A DNA stretch of 64,000 bases from Gammaproteobacteria bacterium (GCA_028824555.1 JAPPDJ010000048.1:62001-126000), one strand, 5' to 3'. Shown: positions 17,346 through 26,442, counted from the first letter of the stretch. Numbers and translations: made by a program. Notes: generated by a model from the letters alone, not told the origin.

Positions 17346-17507
17346 GGCGATTGTACGAGGCGCGGCGGGTACATGCCCTACCTACTGTGTTTACAACACC
17401 TCAGTGTGGGACGGCGCGACACTAGCCGATGAACGGACATGAGCAAAGTGGCCCTGACGGTCGGTGGATGGCGAATCCCCGAACTTTAGCCTAAGCATGC
17501 TACGCTT

Positions 17508-17517
17508 TGTGTACACA
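17508..17517. promoter_or_regulatory. candidate operator of the Phd/PIN toxin-antitoxin operon
   Basis: TGTGTACACA is a perfect 10-bp palindrome 17 bases before the antitoxin ATG. Phd-type antitoxins repress their own promoters through palindromes that include GTGTACAC-like cores. TACGCT, 7 bases before it (17501-17506), could be the -10 box. Confidence 0.45.
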
Positions 17518-17534
17518 CTTCTTTGGGGAGTCGC

Positions 17535-17867
17535 ATGGTCTCGGCCACCTCTTTCAGCGTTCGTGACCTGAGACAGCGCTCGGCGGAACTGCTTCGAAAC
17601 GCAGAGGACGGGCGGCTTGCAATCATCACCAAGCATGGACGGCCAACCATTCTTGCCGTTCCCTTCGACGATCGGCTGCTCGATGTCGGCGTGCATCGTG
17701 CGCTCGCACTGTGCCTGTTTGAGCAAAGCCAGCTGACTTTGGCGCAGGCTGCCAAGGTGGCCGACCTAAGTGTCGAGGATTTCATGGGACTGCTTGACCA
17801 GGCAGGCGTAGTGGCGGTGGACTACCCGCCATCGGAAATCGAGGACGAGTTGCGCGCGGTCTCGTGA
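17535..17867 (+). CDS. Phd/YefM-type antitoxin with UPF0175-like C-terminus
   Basis: A 110-residue two-part protein. Residues 1-50 look like a Phd/YefM DNA-binding domain (FSVRDLRQRSAELLRNAEDG, ITKHGRPTILAVPFD). The rest resembles UPF0175 (ALALCLFEQSQLTLAQAAKVA, then EDFMGLLDQAGV), which is usually a separate antitoxin paired with DUF3368 toxins. ATG 17535 follows GGGGAG by four bases. The toxin gene overlaps its stop. The C-terminal half would bind the PIN-like toxin. Confidence 0.82.
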   Translation: MVSATSFSVRDLRQRSAELLRNAEDGRLAIITKHGRPTILAVPFDDRLLDVGVHRALALCLFEQSQLTLAQAAKVADLSVEDFMGLLDQAGVVAVDYPPSEIEDELRAVS

Positions 17868-18415
17868 GCGACATGGGCGGACCTGCGTCGGTCACGACGG
17901 ACGCCAAGCCTGTCCCTGCCGAAGCTCTGCCATTCGCCGCCGACACCGGCCCGCTGATCGCCTTGGCGCGAGTCGAAAGGTTGCAGTTGCTTCCTCGCCT
18001 GTTCGGTGCAGGCGTGATTCCGCCAGCAGTCCGGCGCGAAGTGCAAGTCGAATCCGGCCGACCCGGAGCCAAGCGAATAGGGGAAGCGCTTTCGGCAGGC
18101 TGGTTGCAGGTTGCAGCGTGTGCCGATCCTGCGCCGATTGCCGACCTTCGGCGCGAGGTGGATGCAGGTGAGGCCGAGGCCATCATGCTGTGCCTACAAC
18201 GGCAAGCAAGGCTCCTGCTCATCGATGACGCGAAGGGAAGGCGAGTGGCCCGTCGAGCTGGAGTCCCTCTGGTGGGCGTCGCAGGGGTCCTGCTCGCTGC
18301 CAAGTCGAGAGGCCTACTCGATGCAGTGAGTCCCGTGCTTGAGGATCTGGCGGCCTTTGGCTATCGCCTTTCGCTCCAGCTCGTTGACCATGTGCGGCGC
18401 CGGGCAGGTGAGTGA
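17864..18415 (+). CDS. DUF3368/PIN-like toxin (VapC-type nuclease)
   Basis: A 183-residue PIN-fold protein of the DUF3368 class, predicted to be an Mg-dependent RNase. Acidic positions of the active site are visible: Asp in AADTGPLIAL near 27, the Glu pair in DAGEAEAIML near 103, and Asp in LLIDDAKGR near 120. The GTG at 17864 overlaps the antitoxin TGA. An ATG at 17873 is an alternative. The first 20 residues are not part of the fold. Confidence 0.83.
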   Translation: MSDMGGPASVTTDAKPVPAEALPFAADTGPLIALARVERLQLLPRLFGAGVIPPAVRREVQVESGRPGAKRIGEALSAGWLQVAACADPAPIADLRREVDAGEAEAIMLCLQRQARLLLIDDAKGRRVARRAGVPLVGVAGVLLAAKSRGLLDAVSPVLEDLAAFGYRLSLQLVDHVRRRAGE

Positions 18416-18512
18416 ATCCAAGAAGAGCGTGCTCGAAGCACCGGAGGGAGCCAGTCGGGGGGTGAGACGATGCCCCGCCTGTGTTGGGGAGTGCCGCGGA
18501 GTCCGTGCTGAG

Positions 18513-19097
18513 TCAATCCCCCAGATGCCCTGTCTCGTTCAGGCTGCGGATGTTGCGCTCGCCGGTGGAGGCGCAGAGGAAGCGGCTGATGCTGCCGTAG
18601 GCCACGTCTATGAAGAGGCTTGGGCGCATGTCGAGGACATGGGAGGCCCAGGCGTTGATTACGCCGCCGTGGCAGAAGGCGGCCACGCGGTGGCCGGGGT
18701 GGGAGGTGATGATCTCTTCCATTCCCGTCACTACCGTCTTTGCGAAGGTGGCCATGTCGTAGTCATCGCCGTAGCCGCCGTCCACGAACTCCTTCCAGGC
18801 GGGGTAGTCCTCCTGCTTGAGTTCCTCCATCGGGATGTAGTGGGAAGCGGCGCGGTCGTACTCGGCAATGGCGTCGTGCACGGTGGGGGTGCAGTTCAGC
18901 CGGATGGCGAGCGGGTCCGCTGTCTCGCGGGCACGGCGCATGGGGCTGGTGTAGATGGCGTCGATGCCTTCGTTGTGCAGCCAGTCGGCGACGTGTTGCG
19001 CCTGCTGTCGTCCTGTGCCGGAGAGTTCGGGGTCGGCTCGTCCGGAGGCGAGTTCCTGCCGCACGGGCAAGCCGTGGCGCACGAGTATGAGCTCCAT
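18513..19097 (-). CDS. histidine phosphatase superfamily protein
   Basis: A 194-residue phosphoglycerate-mutase-like phosphatase. The phospho-acceptor His is in LVRHGLPVRQE, the SPMRRARETAD segment supplies the second Arg, and the second catalytic His is in AFCHGGVINA. Substrates in this family range from sugar phosphates to alpha-ribazole phosphate. It begins 7 bases after the sodC stop, so the two are probably co-transcribed. Confidence 0.88.
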   Translation of the reverse strand: MELILVRHGLPVRQELASGRADPELSGTGRQQAQHVADWLHNEGIDAIYTSPMRRARETADPLAIRLNCTPTVHDAIAEYDRAASHYIPMEELKQEDYPAWKEFVDGGYGDDYDMATFAKTVVTGMEEIITSHPGHRVAAFCHGGVINAWASHVLDMRPSLFIDVAYGSISRFLCASTGERNIRSLNETGHLGD

Positions 19098-19104
19098 GCT
19101 TGCG

Positions 19105-19644
19105 CTACGAGCCCTTGATGACTCCGCAGGCGATGCGGCCGCCGGCACCGCCGATGGGCTGGGTGATGTGGTCGTCCGGCTTGTCGTGGATGATGACCGA
19201 CGAGCCATCTTCGTCCAGCAAAACCGGATTGTCGCCGGCGTCCTTGACGCTGATGCGGGTGTGGTAGAACTCCGCCCGCGCCGAACCGTCGGCATGGACG
19301 AACAGCAAGGGCAGGTCGCCCTGATCGGGCCCCTCGGGATGGCGCAGGCCATGCGCCACGCCGTCGGGATTGATGTGGCCCTTGGCGGCGCCGAAATCCG
19401 GGGTGCAGGCGCCGACGGCGTGCAGGTGGATGCCGTGGGGGCCGGGCGGCAGATCGGTCACGTCCACGTTGATCAGCACGCCGCTCGGCGTCTGCTCGAA
19501 GGTGACGGTGCCGATCGCGGTTCCTTCAGGGTCCACCATGTCAGCTTGCGCCATGGCTGGATGCTGGTCGCTCAAGGCCACGGGACCGCAAAGTGCCACC
19601 GCCAAGGATGCGACAGCTAACGCCGCGCCGTTTCGAGTGGACAT
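19105..19644 (-). CDS. sodC: periplasmic Cu/Zn superoxide dismutase
   Basis: A 179-residue enzyme that dismutates superoxide to peroxide and oxygen. An N-terminal signal peptide (about 1-32) directs it to the periplasm. Copper and zinc ligands are in GIHLHAVGAC, AAKGHINPDG and SSVIIHDKPDD, and the disulfide partner is in GRIACGVI. The start is ATG 19644. It sits upstream of, and close to, the histidine phosphatase. Confidence 0.95.
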   Translation of the reverse strand: MSTRNGAALAVASLAVALCGPVALSDQHPAMAQADMVDPEGTAIGTVTFEQTPSGVLINVDVTDLPPGPHGIHLHAVGACTPDFGAAKGHINPDGVAHGLRHPEGPDQGDLPLLFVHADGSARAEFYHTRISVKDAGDNPVLLDEDGSSVIIHDKPDDHITQPIGGAGGRIACGVIKGS

Positions 19645-19791
19645 CGCGTTTCCCCATCGTTCCGAAGGAGTCAGCCTACAACACGATTGTGGCGGTTTGC
19701 TGCGCGGCGCGGGCCGCCGAAGGCACCTCAATGCCATATCCGCCAGCCCACACCGCGTATGATGGGCGCTGTCGCCGAAGCAACCTCCTCC

Positions 19792-20640
19792 ATGCGCCGA
19801 TCCCTCTTTGCGGTCGCCCTCTTGTCGTTCGCTTTCTTGGCCGGGTGCGCTACCAGCCCGACCGGACGAACGCAGTTCCTGTTGGTGTCGCCGGAGGCGG
19901 CAATTGCGCATTCGGTGCCGGCGTATCTGTCGATGGTGGAGCAGCTCTCCGAGGAGCCCGGCTTGCTCTCCGATCCGGTGCTGGCGGATCGCATCGCCGT
20001 CATCACCGGCCGCTTGGTGGCGGTGGCGGTGCGGCAGTATCCCCACACGAGCGCCTGGGATTGGAGCGTGGCGCTGATCGACGATCCAGAGACCGTTAAC
20101 GCCTGGTGCATGGCTGGCGGACGGATGGGTGTCCACAGCGGGCTGATCGAGCAGCTTGACCCCACCGACGACGAATTGGCGCAGGTGCTGGGGCACGAGC
20201 TCTCGCATGCCATCGCCAACCACACTGCGGAACAGATGTCGCTGGCCATCGCCCAGACGCTCGGCGTGGTGGCGATCGCGGTCGCTGCGGAAGACGAGGA
20301 AACCGCCGACGCGGCCTCGGCTGCCGCCGAGCTCGCCATAGCGCTGCCCAACAGCCGCGCCGCCGAGACCGAAGCCGACCGCATCGGCATCGAGCTCGCC
20401 GCCCGAGCCGGCTATGCGCCCGGCGCTGCCGCGACGCTTTGGGGCAAGATGATCGGTCTTGCGGATGGGCGGCGCCCACCGGAGTTCCTCAGCACGCACC
20501 CAAGCCCCTACCGCCGGCAGGAAACTCTGGCGGACTTGGCGCGGGCCATGCGCCCCCTGCTGCCCGAGACGCCGCCCATTGCGCGCGAAGTGCAGATACT
20601 CTACGCACACTCGCTTGAACCATCCGAACAAACGTGGTGA
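19792..20640 (+). CDS. M48-family metallopeptidase lipoprotein
   Basis: A 282-residue zinc peptidase of the Oma1/LoiP-like group, likely acting in envelope protein quality control. It has a lipoprotein signal (MRRSLFAVALLSFAFLAGC, acylated Cys19), the zinc motif HELSH (135-139) and the third ligand Glu in ETEADRIG. ATG 19792 was chosen because it gives a compact lipoprotein signal. Two earlier ATGs at 19759 and 19762 are in frame, but would add a poor n-region and coincide with a TATGAT -10-like sequence. Confidence 0.9.
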   Translation: MRRSLFAVALLSFAFLAGCATSPTGRTQFLLVSPEAAIAHSVPAYLSMVEQLSEEPGLLSDPVLADRIAVITGRLVAVAVRQYPHTSAWDWSVALIDDPETVNAWCMAGGRMGVHSGLIEQLDPTDDELAQVLGHELSHAIANHTAEQMSLAIAQTLGVVAIAVAAEDEETADAASAAAELAIALPNSRAAETEADRIGIELAARAGYAPGAAATLWGKMIGLADGRRPPEFLSTHPSPYRRQETLADLARAMRPLLPETPPIAREVQILYAHSLEPSEQTW

Positions 20641-20683
20641 GTTTCGCCACCAGCGCACCTACAACCCGGAGACGCCGCACACG

Positions 20684-23029
20684 ATGAATGCCACCGCACA
20701 GCCCACCGTCACGCGCAACGTTGTCTGTCATAGCTGCGACTGTTTCTGCCCCTTGGCCGCCAAGGTGGACACGGCCACGGACCGGGTGGTGAAGGTCACG
20801 ACGCGGGACCATCCCTTCTTCAAGGACGTGATCTGCATGAAGGGTGCGTATGCGCCGAAGTCGTTCGCGCATCCGGATCGGCTCATGCAGCCGCTCAAGC
20901 GGGTCGGCGAGCGGGGGGAAGGCAAGTGGGAGCCCGTGTCCTGGGAGAGCGCTCTCGACGGCATTGCCGCCTCGCTCACGAAGGTGATCGAGAAGCATGG
21001 CCCGGAAGCGCTCGCGGTGGCTGGCAGCAACGCCAACCTCGGCCTCGACAACGGCCTCACCCGGCGCTTCATGAACCTCGTCGGCACGCCGAACTTCATC
21101 AGCGGCATCGCCTACTGCATGGGCAACACGGCGGCGGTGAACCGGCTGGTGTACGGCTGGTATCCGCGCGGCGACCTCTTGAACACCGAGTGCATTGTCC
21201 TGTTCGGGCACGACCCGCGCCGCCATAGCTGGACCATCGAATACAAGACCATCCGCACGGCGCAGGCGAACGGCGCCAAGCTGATCGTGCTCGACCCGCG
21301 CAAGAGCGAGAACGCGGAAGCCGCCGACATCTGGCTGCCGCTCAGAGCCGGCACCGACGCCGCCATGACCTTCGGCTGGCTGAACGTCATCATCGAGCAG
21401 GAGCTCTACGACAAGGAGTTCGTGCGCGACTGGACGGTGGGCTTCGACGAATTCGCCGAGCGCGTGCGGGAGTATCCGCTGGACCGAGTGGCCGACATCA
21501 CCGGCGTCGATGCCGAACTGATCGAAAAGGCGGCACGCATGTACGCCCTTTCCGACCGCGCCGCCATCCCCTGGTCGCCCATCACCGACCAGCAGGTGTC
21601 GAGCACCTCCGCCATCCGCCTGCACTGCGCGCTGCGCGCCTTGACCGGCAATCTCGACATCAAGGGCGGCGAGATGTTCGCCGGCTTCAACCCCGGCGTC
21701 CGCTCCGACACCGAAGTGGAAATGCACGAACGCCTCGCACCGGAGCAGAAGGCCAAGCAACTCGGCGCCGACGAGTTCCCGGTGTTTACCTATCGCGGCA
21801 TGGAGCCCTTGGGCGATGCCTGCGAGGAGGTGTGGGGGCATCGCTACGCCAACCTTGTGGGCGGCTGCTACATGGCCAATCCGGCCGCGACGTTCAAGGC
21901 GATGGCCGACGGCAATCCCTATCCGGTGAAGGCGTTCTTTGCGCTCGCGAACAACACCCTCATGTCGTTCGCCAACACGGACCGCATCTACAAGGCGCTG
22001 ATGAACCAAGACCTCATCGTCGCCTTCGAGCACATGCTGACGCCCACGGCGCAGCTTGCCGATTACGTTCTGCCGGGAGATTCGTGGCTCGAAAGGCCGG
22101 GCATGATGGCCGGCATCAGCGACCGCGCCATGCCGGCGCCGGGCGAGTGCCGCAGCATCGTGCATTTCTGGTGCGAACTGGCGCGCCGGATGGGGCTTGG
22201 GGAGCACTTCCCGTGGCGCACCGAGGAGGAGCTGCTCGACTATCGACTCGAACCGGCTGGCACGACCTGGGCCGAGGTGGTGCGGACGGGCTCCATGCCG
22301 AAGGCGGAGAATCCTGAGCGCAAGTATCTGAAGACGGGGTTCGCGACGCCATCCGGCAAGGTGGAGCTGCATTCGGCGATCCTGGAGGGCTTTGGCTTCG
22401 ATCCGCTGCCCTACTACCGCGAGGTGAAGGGGCCAGACGACACCTATCCGATGACCATGTTCATCGGCCTGCCCGACGACGAGTACTACCGCACCGGCCA
22501 CCGCCACATCCCGGAACTGCGGAAGCGGGCGCAGGACCCCACCTTCTTCGTCAGCGAGCAGGATCGCGTTCGCTACGATCTGGCTGAAGGAGACTGGATC
22601 CGAGTTGAGACTTCCACCGGCGCCATGGTGGGTCGCGCGTTCGTACGGTCGGGAATGCCCGAGGGCCTCGTCCGCGTTCCCCACGGCTGGTGGAAGCCGG
22701 AATCGGCGTCCGGCCTCGAACATCTCTCTGGCGCCTGGGCCTTCTCCGACGCGCAGATCACCCCGGACGACGATCCGGCCTTCATCGACCGCGAGCAAGG
22801 CATTCCGCACATGAAAGGTGTGCCCTGCGCGCTGACCAAGCTGACGCCAAAGGAAGTGGCCGAGATCGAGGCCACCTTCGGCAAGACCGAGCCCATGCCA
22901 AACGCCTTGGAGAAGAACGCGAACAAGCGGCGCGCAAGAAACCCGGACTTCATGCAGGACGTGGAGTTCGGCGAAGACGTGGAGTTCGAGGCCGTGGAGC
23001 TTTCCCTGTATGGCAGAAGCTCGGCCTGA
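20684..23029 (+). CDS. molybdopterin oxidoreductase with N-terminal 4Fe-4S motif
   Basis: A 781-residue catalytic subunit of the DMSO reductase superfamily (formate dehydrogenase, thiosulfate or polysulfide reductase relatives). The cluster ligands are Cys15, Cys18, Cys22 and Cys51. The probable molybdenum ligand is Cys145 in IAYCMGN. The C-terminal molydopterin-binding domain includes FVSEQD and VRVPHGWWKPE. No TAT signal is present, so it should be cytoplasmic. There is no electron-transfer or membrane subunit gene nearby, so it may work as a single-subunit enzyme. Substrate undetermined. Confidence 0.9.
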   Translation: MNATAQPTVTRNVVCHSCDCFCPLAAKVDTATDRVVKVTTRDHPFFKDVICMKGAYAPKSFAHPDRLMQPLKRVGERGEGKWEPVSWESALDGIAASLTKVIEKHGPEALAVAGSNANLGLDNGLTRRFMNLVGTPNFISGIAYCMGNTAAVNRLVYGWYPRGDLLNTECIVLFGHDPRRHSWTIEYKTIRTAQANGAKLIVLDPRKSENAEAADIWLPLRAGTDAAMTFGWLNVIIEQELYDKEFVRDWTVGFDEFAERVREYPLDRVADITGVDAELIEKAARMYALSDRAAIPWSPITDQQVSSTSAIRLHCALRALTGNLDIKGGEMFAGFNPGVRSDTEVEMHERLAPEQKAKQLGADEFPVFTYRGMEPLGDACEEVWGHRYANLVGGCYMANPAATFKAMADGNPYPVKAFFALANNTLMSFANTDRIYKALMNQDLIVAFEHMLTPTAQLADYVLPGDSWLERPGMMAGISDRAMPAPGECRSIVHFWCELARRMGLGEHFPWRTEEELLDYRLEPAGTTWAEVVRTGSMPKAENPERKYLKTGFATPSGKVELHSAILEGFGFDPLPYYREVKGPDDTYPMTMFIGLPDDEYYRTGHRHIPELRKRAQDPTFFVSEQDRVRYDLAEGDWIRVETSTGAMVGRAFVRSGMPEGLVRVPHGWWKPESASGLEHLSGAWAFSDAQITPDDDPAFIDREQGIPHMKGVPCALTKLTPKEVAEIEATFGKTEPMPNALEKNANKRRARNPDFMQDVEFGEDVEFEAVELSLYGRSSA

Positions 23030-23146
23030 GGGATTGACTTCAGGCTCGAAGCGCCCCTTGGGGCCACTCCCGCCGACGCGCCCTCAGGGCGCGCCGCTCG
23101 CGCCAACAGGCGTGTACCTTCTTGCGTCGCCTGCGACTCTGCCTGA

Positions 23147-24199
23147 ATGAAACACTTGGGCTTTGTCGCATTGTTCGCCGCCTTTGTCGCGCTTGCTGGG
23201 GCGAGTGTCGCCTATGCGCTTTCGGTGTCGATGCTCGGTGGTGCAGTGGCGGGCATCGTCCTTGGCTCCCTGCCGGGTTGGCTGCCTCGGCTCGTCGGCT
23301 CGGTGGCAGCAAGGCGGTGTGCGGAAATCGTCGCCTACCTCGCGCTTGTGGTGGTTGCGGTGGCGGTTTCCGTGAGTGGAATGCTGCCGGCGTTGGGCGA
23401 TGCGCCGGTGCGGATAGAGCCGTCGATTCCGTTGCTGGTGATGGCGCCGGCGTTGTATGCGGCCTATCTCGTGCTCGACCGGCGCAGGGGTGCCGAAAGC
23501 GGCGAGTCGGTGCCGGATCGGCTGTCGGCCGCACTTGTCGGGCCGCCGCTGGTGCTGACGTTGGCGCTTGCCACGGCGGTGGCAACCGGAGCCGTGCTGC
23601 TCATCGACTACATCGGCTTGAATTCGGAGAAATGGTCATATCTTGCAGCTAAGTTCGTCGATCGTGGCGTTATCCCTCCAATAACACTCATTTTGTTCTT
23701 CTGGGGGCTGCTGCTCTTGGCATACAAGGGCTGGGTGCTTTGGCGGGAACAACAGATGTTGGCGGCCGGGCGTGTGGAGTCCGTCCTGTTGGGCGCACAT
23801 CGGGATGCAGTGGATTCGAGCGGCGGCAACGCAACCGATGCCGACGCGTTCCTCGACATCGTCTGGAAGCAATCGGCCGATTTCTATGTGGTCCCGCGCT
23901 ACATCAACTGGGCGATTCCCATTCTTGGCTTCATCGGCACGGTGCTCGGTATCTCGCTGGCAGCCGATGGCATCCAGAGCATTGTCGGCGCCAAGACCAG
24001 TCTCGGCGACCTTTCGACGGAACTCGGCCAAGCCATCGCGCCCCTCGGCATCGCCTTCGACACCACCTTGATCGCGCTGTCCCTGAGCGTGTTTCTCACC
24101 CTCCTGCAAACCGCCCTGCAACGCTGGGAAGACGGCGTGCTGGTGGATTTCGAAACCCGCGTTCGCGCCGTTCCGGCCAACCAAACCGACGGGGATTAG
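23147..24199 (+). CDS. MotA/TolQ/ExbB-type proton channel, extended polytopic form
   Basis: The last 110 residues carry the channel core: a helix with NWAIPILGFIGTVLGISLAADGI (about 254-276), then IAPLGIAFDTTLIALSLSVFL (about 297-317), matching MotA/TolQ/ExbB pore helices. The N-terminal half is unusual, with about six further predicted TM segments between residues 4 and 195 where TolQ and ExbB have one. The total is 350 aa. It is the first of four adjacent plus-strand genes and abuts the next one with no gap. It presumably conducts protons through a pore shared with the next two proteins. No gene name fits. Confidence 0.85.
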   Translation: MKHLGFVALFAAFVALAGASVAYALSVSMLGGAVAGIVLGSLPGWLPRLVGSVAARRCAEIVAYLALVVVAVAVSVSGMLPALGDAPVRIEPSIPLLVMAPALYAAYLVLDRRRGAESGESVPDRLSAALVGPPLVLTLALATAVATGAVLLIDYIGLNSEKWSYLAAKFVDRGVIPPITLILFFWGLLLLAYKGWVLWREQQMLAAGRVESVLLGAHRDAVDSSGGNATDADAFLDIVWKQSADFYVVPRYINWAIPILGFIGTVLGISLAADGIQSIVGAKTSLGDLSTELGQAIAPLGIAFDTTLIALSLSVFLTLLQTALQRWEDGVLVDFETRVRAVPANQTDGD

Positions 24200-24712
24200 G
24201 TGGCCAGACACGGCCGGGGCCGGGAGCAGGACGGCAGCGGCACGCCGATGGTGGAGATCTTCGGCGGCATCTTTGCGCTTCTGTTGGTGCTCTTTCTGAT
24301 CATGAATCTGATGACCCAAGCCTCCTTGGTGGAACGGCTGGAGGCCGCCAAGGACGAGGGGCTGCATCGGGTTGGCTGGGGCGCGAGCGGCGCCGGGTTC
24401 GTCGTGCTCGCGTTTCCGCAGGAACTTCGCATCGTTGAGACCGGCGAGGTGGTCCGTGCAGGTGAAATCTGCCGCGCCGGCAGCCCCTTCACGCGCTACA
24501 CCCGGCGCATCTATCAGGCCGAGAAACAGCAGCTCATCTTCGCCATCCTGAGCGGCGGCGTTGGCACCATGGCCGAGGCGCGCAACTGCATCATGCGCGT
24601 GCTGCCGGATCGCGTGCTGTCCATCGGCTGGATCATCGCCAACGACGAACTGCTGAAATCCGTGGCGCTCGGCGACATTCCGGCGTTCGTGCAGGAGGCG
24701 GTGGCGCCGTGA
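24200..24712 (+). CDS. single-TM MotB/ExbD-like stator subunit, acidic Glu type
   Basis: A 170-residue protein with one N-terminal TM helix (about 17-40). The helix begins PMVEIFGGIFALLLVLF, placing Glu19 where ExbD and MotB carry their proton-binding Asp. The soluble part (about 50-170) is presumably periplasmic. It has two Cys residues (in EICRAG and RNCIMR) and no peptidoglycan-binding OmpA motif. The GTG at 24200 directly follows the stop of the channel gene. It is probably paired with the next gene. I do not recognise the C-terminal domain. Confidence 0.75.
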   Translation: MARHGRGREQDGSGTPMVEIFGGIFALLLVLFLIMNLMTQASLVERLEAAKDEGLHRVGWGASGAGFVVLAFPQELRIVETGEVVRAGEICRAGSPFTRYTRRIYQAEKQQLIFAILSGGVGTMAEARNCIMRVLPDRVLSIGWIIANDELLKSVALGDIPAFVQEAVAP

Positions 24713-26442
24713 CCACCACCGTTGCCGAGGCGCGGGCGGAACGGCGGCACCGGCCGGGCCTCTTGCCATCCTTCGCTGGCGTGGCCCTCGCCGACATCCT
24801 CGCCAACAGCGTCGCCATCGTCATCATCATGATTGTGGTGACCTTGATGACTCGCTACGAGGAGGAGCGCGACAAGCTGGAGCAAGCCGAGGACGTCTCC
24901 GTGCTGCTGAGCCGCGAGATCGCGAGCTCCTTCGTCATGAACGCGCTGCCCACATCGCCCCCGGCGCAGCTACACGATTACGTCACCTCGCCCCTCGACC
25001 GCAATCCCCAACACGCCACCATGCCCATCATCGAGCTGCATGGCGACTTTGTGCGCGATGGCTACACGGGGCGCATCTACGGCCGCGACGAGCTGCTGCT
25101 GCAAGACAACGAGCTCGATCACTATCTCGCCTCCCTGGCGCCGGAACAGCTTGTCGCGACCCGCGTCGATGTTTACGGGATCGACCAGTTCTACATCGCC
25201 ATGTCGATCTTTCGCAAACACGGCCTGTCGCCGCTGCACTGGCACTTCCTTGACGGCGGCGAGGCTGGTCGCGAACCAGGGCCCAAGCTGCCCTGGGCAC
25301 GCGAGACTCCACCTCCCGGGCGCGAGCTGCAGAGCCAAGAGCCGGGGCCAACCGGCGCCGGCGGCGCGCTGCACTCGCTGCCGAGCGATGTTGCACTACT
25401 GCGCCATGGTGCCTTCGATGCCAACTACCCCACCGACTCGCTGCGTGGCGGTTTCGGCAGCACCGCCGCACGCGCCGGTTCGTTGGATCAGCACCTCGAC
25501 CTTCCCCGAGGTTTCCTAGAGCGGGGCGGCAGGGCGGAGCCGAACCCCGCCCCCAGCGCCGGCGATTCCGCAAGCGCCCTGGAGTCGAACGCCATGCGAT
25601 TCCGCACCGCCTGGCCAAGCACCAGCGACGACGCTCGCGAGGACGACGCCGATTTCGACCTCTTCATCCTGGTGCGGGGGTTGCTCGCGTATCTGGCAGG
25701 CGTACAGCAAACCGCCGACGCCAACCTCCCGTCGCCGCTGCCGGACTTCGACCTGCGCCGCGATGTGCTCGATGTCGTGCCGGAACTGCCGCCGCCCGAG
25801 CCTGCCCTCGCCGAGCTCATCGTGCGCCTGACGAGGCTCATCGCCACCCCGCAGACGCCAGAGGACTCCTCGCTCAGGGTGATCGCGGAGATGATCCCAG
25901 ACGGGCAGCCCCAGCACGTGACGCTGTTCCCGAACGAACCACTCGCCCGCGTGCGATGGCGGCGCAGCGCCACGGACGCTCAAGCGGCATTCCCGCGCGA
26001 CGACGCCCCCGCGTACGCCACCGTCAGCCTGCGGCTGGGCCTGCATGCAGAAATCCACGAGGGGCTGCGGGTGGAGCTTGCTCGCAACGTCATCGTGCTG
26101 ATGCCGCCGCCGGAAACCGTCCCGGAGACTGAACCGCGCTGGCGCGTCGTGACGCTGGTAAATCCCGAACGCAACGACTTCCTTACCGGATTCCTGTTCG
26201 CCTCCGTCAACGAAGTGGGCGGGCTTGTCTTGCCCGCGGACGAAAACGCACTCGCCATCGACGGGCTTCGCATGGAATCGCAGATCCCCGGCGTCGCCTT
26301 TCGCCAGGAATTCCGGCAGCTTTTGCTCTATCTGCTGGTCGTGCTCGCCGTCGTCCTGCTGTTCTTCGCCGGTGTGCCGCTTGGCAAACGCGCCTTGGCC
26401 GGCGCTGCCAGCAACGCGACGGCGGACGCTCCAACGCGCTAG
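24709..26442 (+). CDS. large bitopic protein with ExbD/MotB-like N-terminal helix, acidic Asp type
   Basis: A 577-residue protein of unrecognised family. The N-terminal helix (about 25-47) reads GVALADILANSVAIVIIMIVV, with Asp29 at the MotB/ExbD proton-carrier position. A coiled segment (EERDKLEQAEDVSVLLSREI) follows. The middle (about 200-310) is Pro/Gly-rich and probably disordered. A beta-rich part (about 330-535) precedes a C-terminal TM helix (about 540-562). GTG 24709 overlaps the previous stop. The TAG stop at 26440-26442 lies within a dispersed repeat. Confidence 0.72.
   Translation: MTTTVAEARAERRHRPGLLPSFAGVALADILANSVAIVIIMIVVTLMTRYEEERDKLEQAEDVSVLLSREIASSFVMNALPTSPPAQLHDYVTSPLDRNPQHATMPIIELHGDFVRDGYTGRIYGRDELLLQDNELDHYLASLAPEQLVATRVDVYGIDQFYIAMSIFRKHGLSPLHWHFLDGGEAGREPGPKLPWARETPPPGRELQSQEPGPTGAGGALHSLPSDVALLRHGAFDANYPTDSLRGGFGSTAARAGSLDQHLDLPRGFLERGGRAEPNPAPSAGDSASALESNAMRFRTAWPSTSDDAREDDADFDLFILVRGLLAYLAGVQQTADANLPSPLPDFDLRRDVLDVVPELPPPEPALAELIVRLTRLIATPQTPEDSSLRVIAEMIPDGQPQHVTLFPNEPLARVRWRRSATDAQAAFPRDDAPAYATVSLRLGLHAEIHEGLRVELARNVIVLMPPPETVPETEPRWRVVTLVNPERNDFLTGFLFASVNEVGGLVLPADENALAIDGLRMESQIPGVAFRQEFRQLLLYLLVVLAVVLLFFAGVPLGKRALAGAASNATADAPTR

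Noticed and set aside
19759-19791. Upstream start for the M48 lipoprotein
   Set aside because: It would place 11 polar residues before a well-formed lipoprotein signal and overlaps a -10-like sequence.
20489-22810. 773-residue minus-strand frame
   Set aside because: Shadow of the molybdopterin oxidoreductase. No domain pattern.
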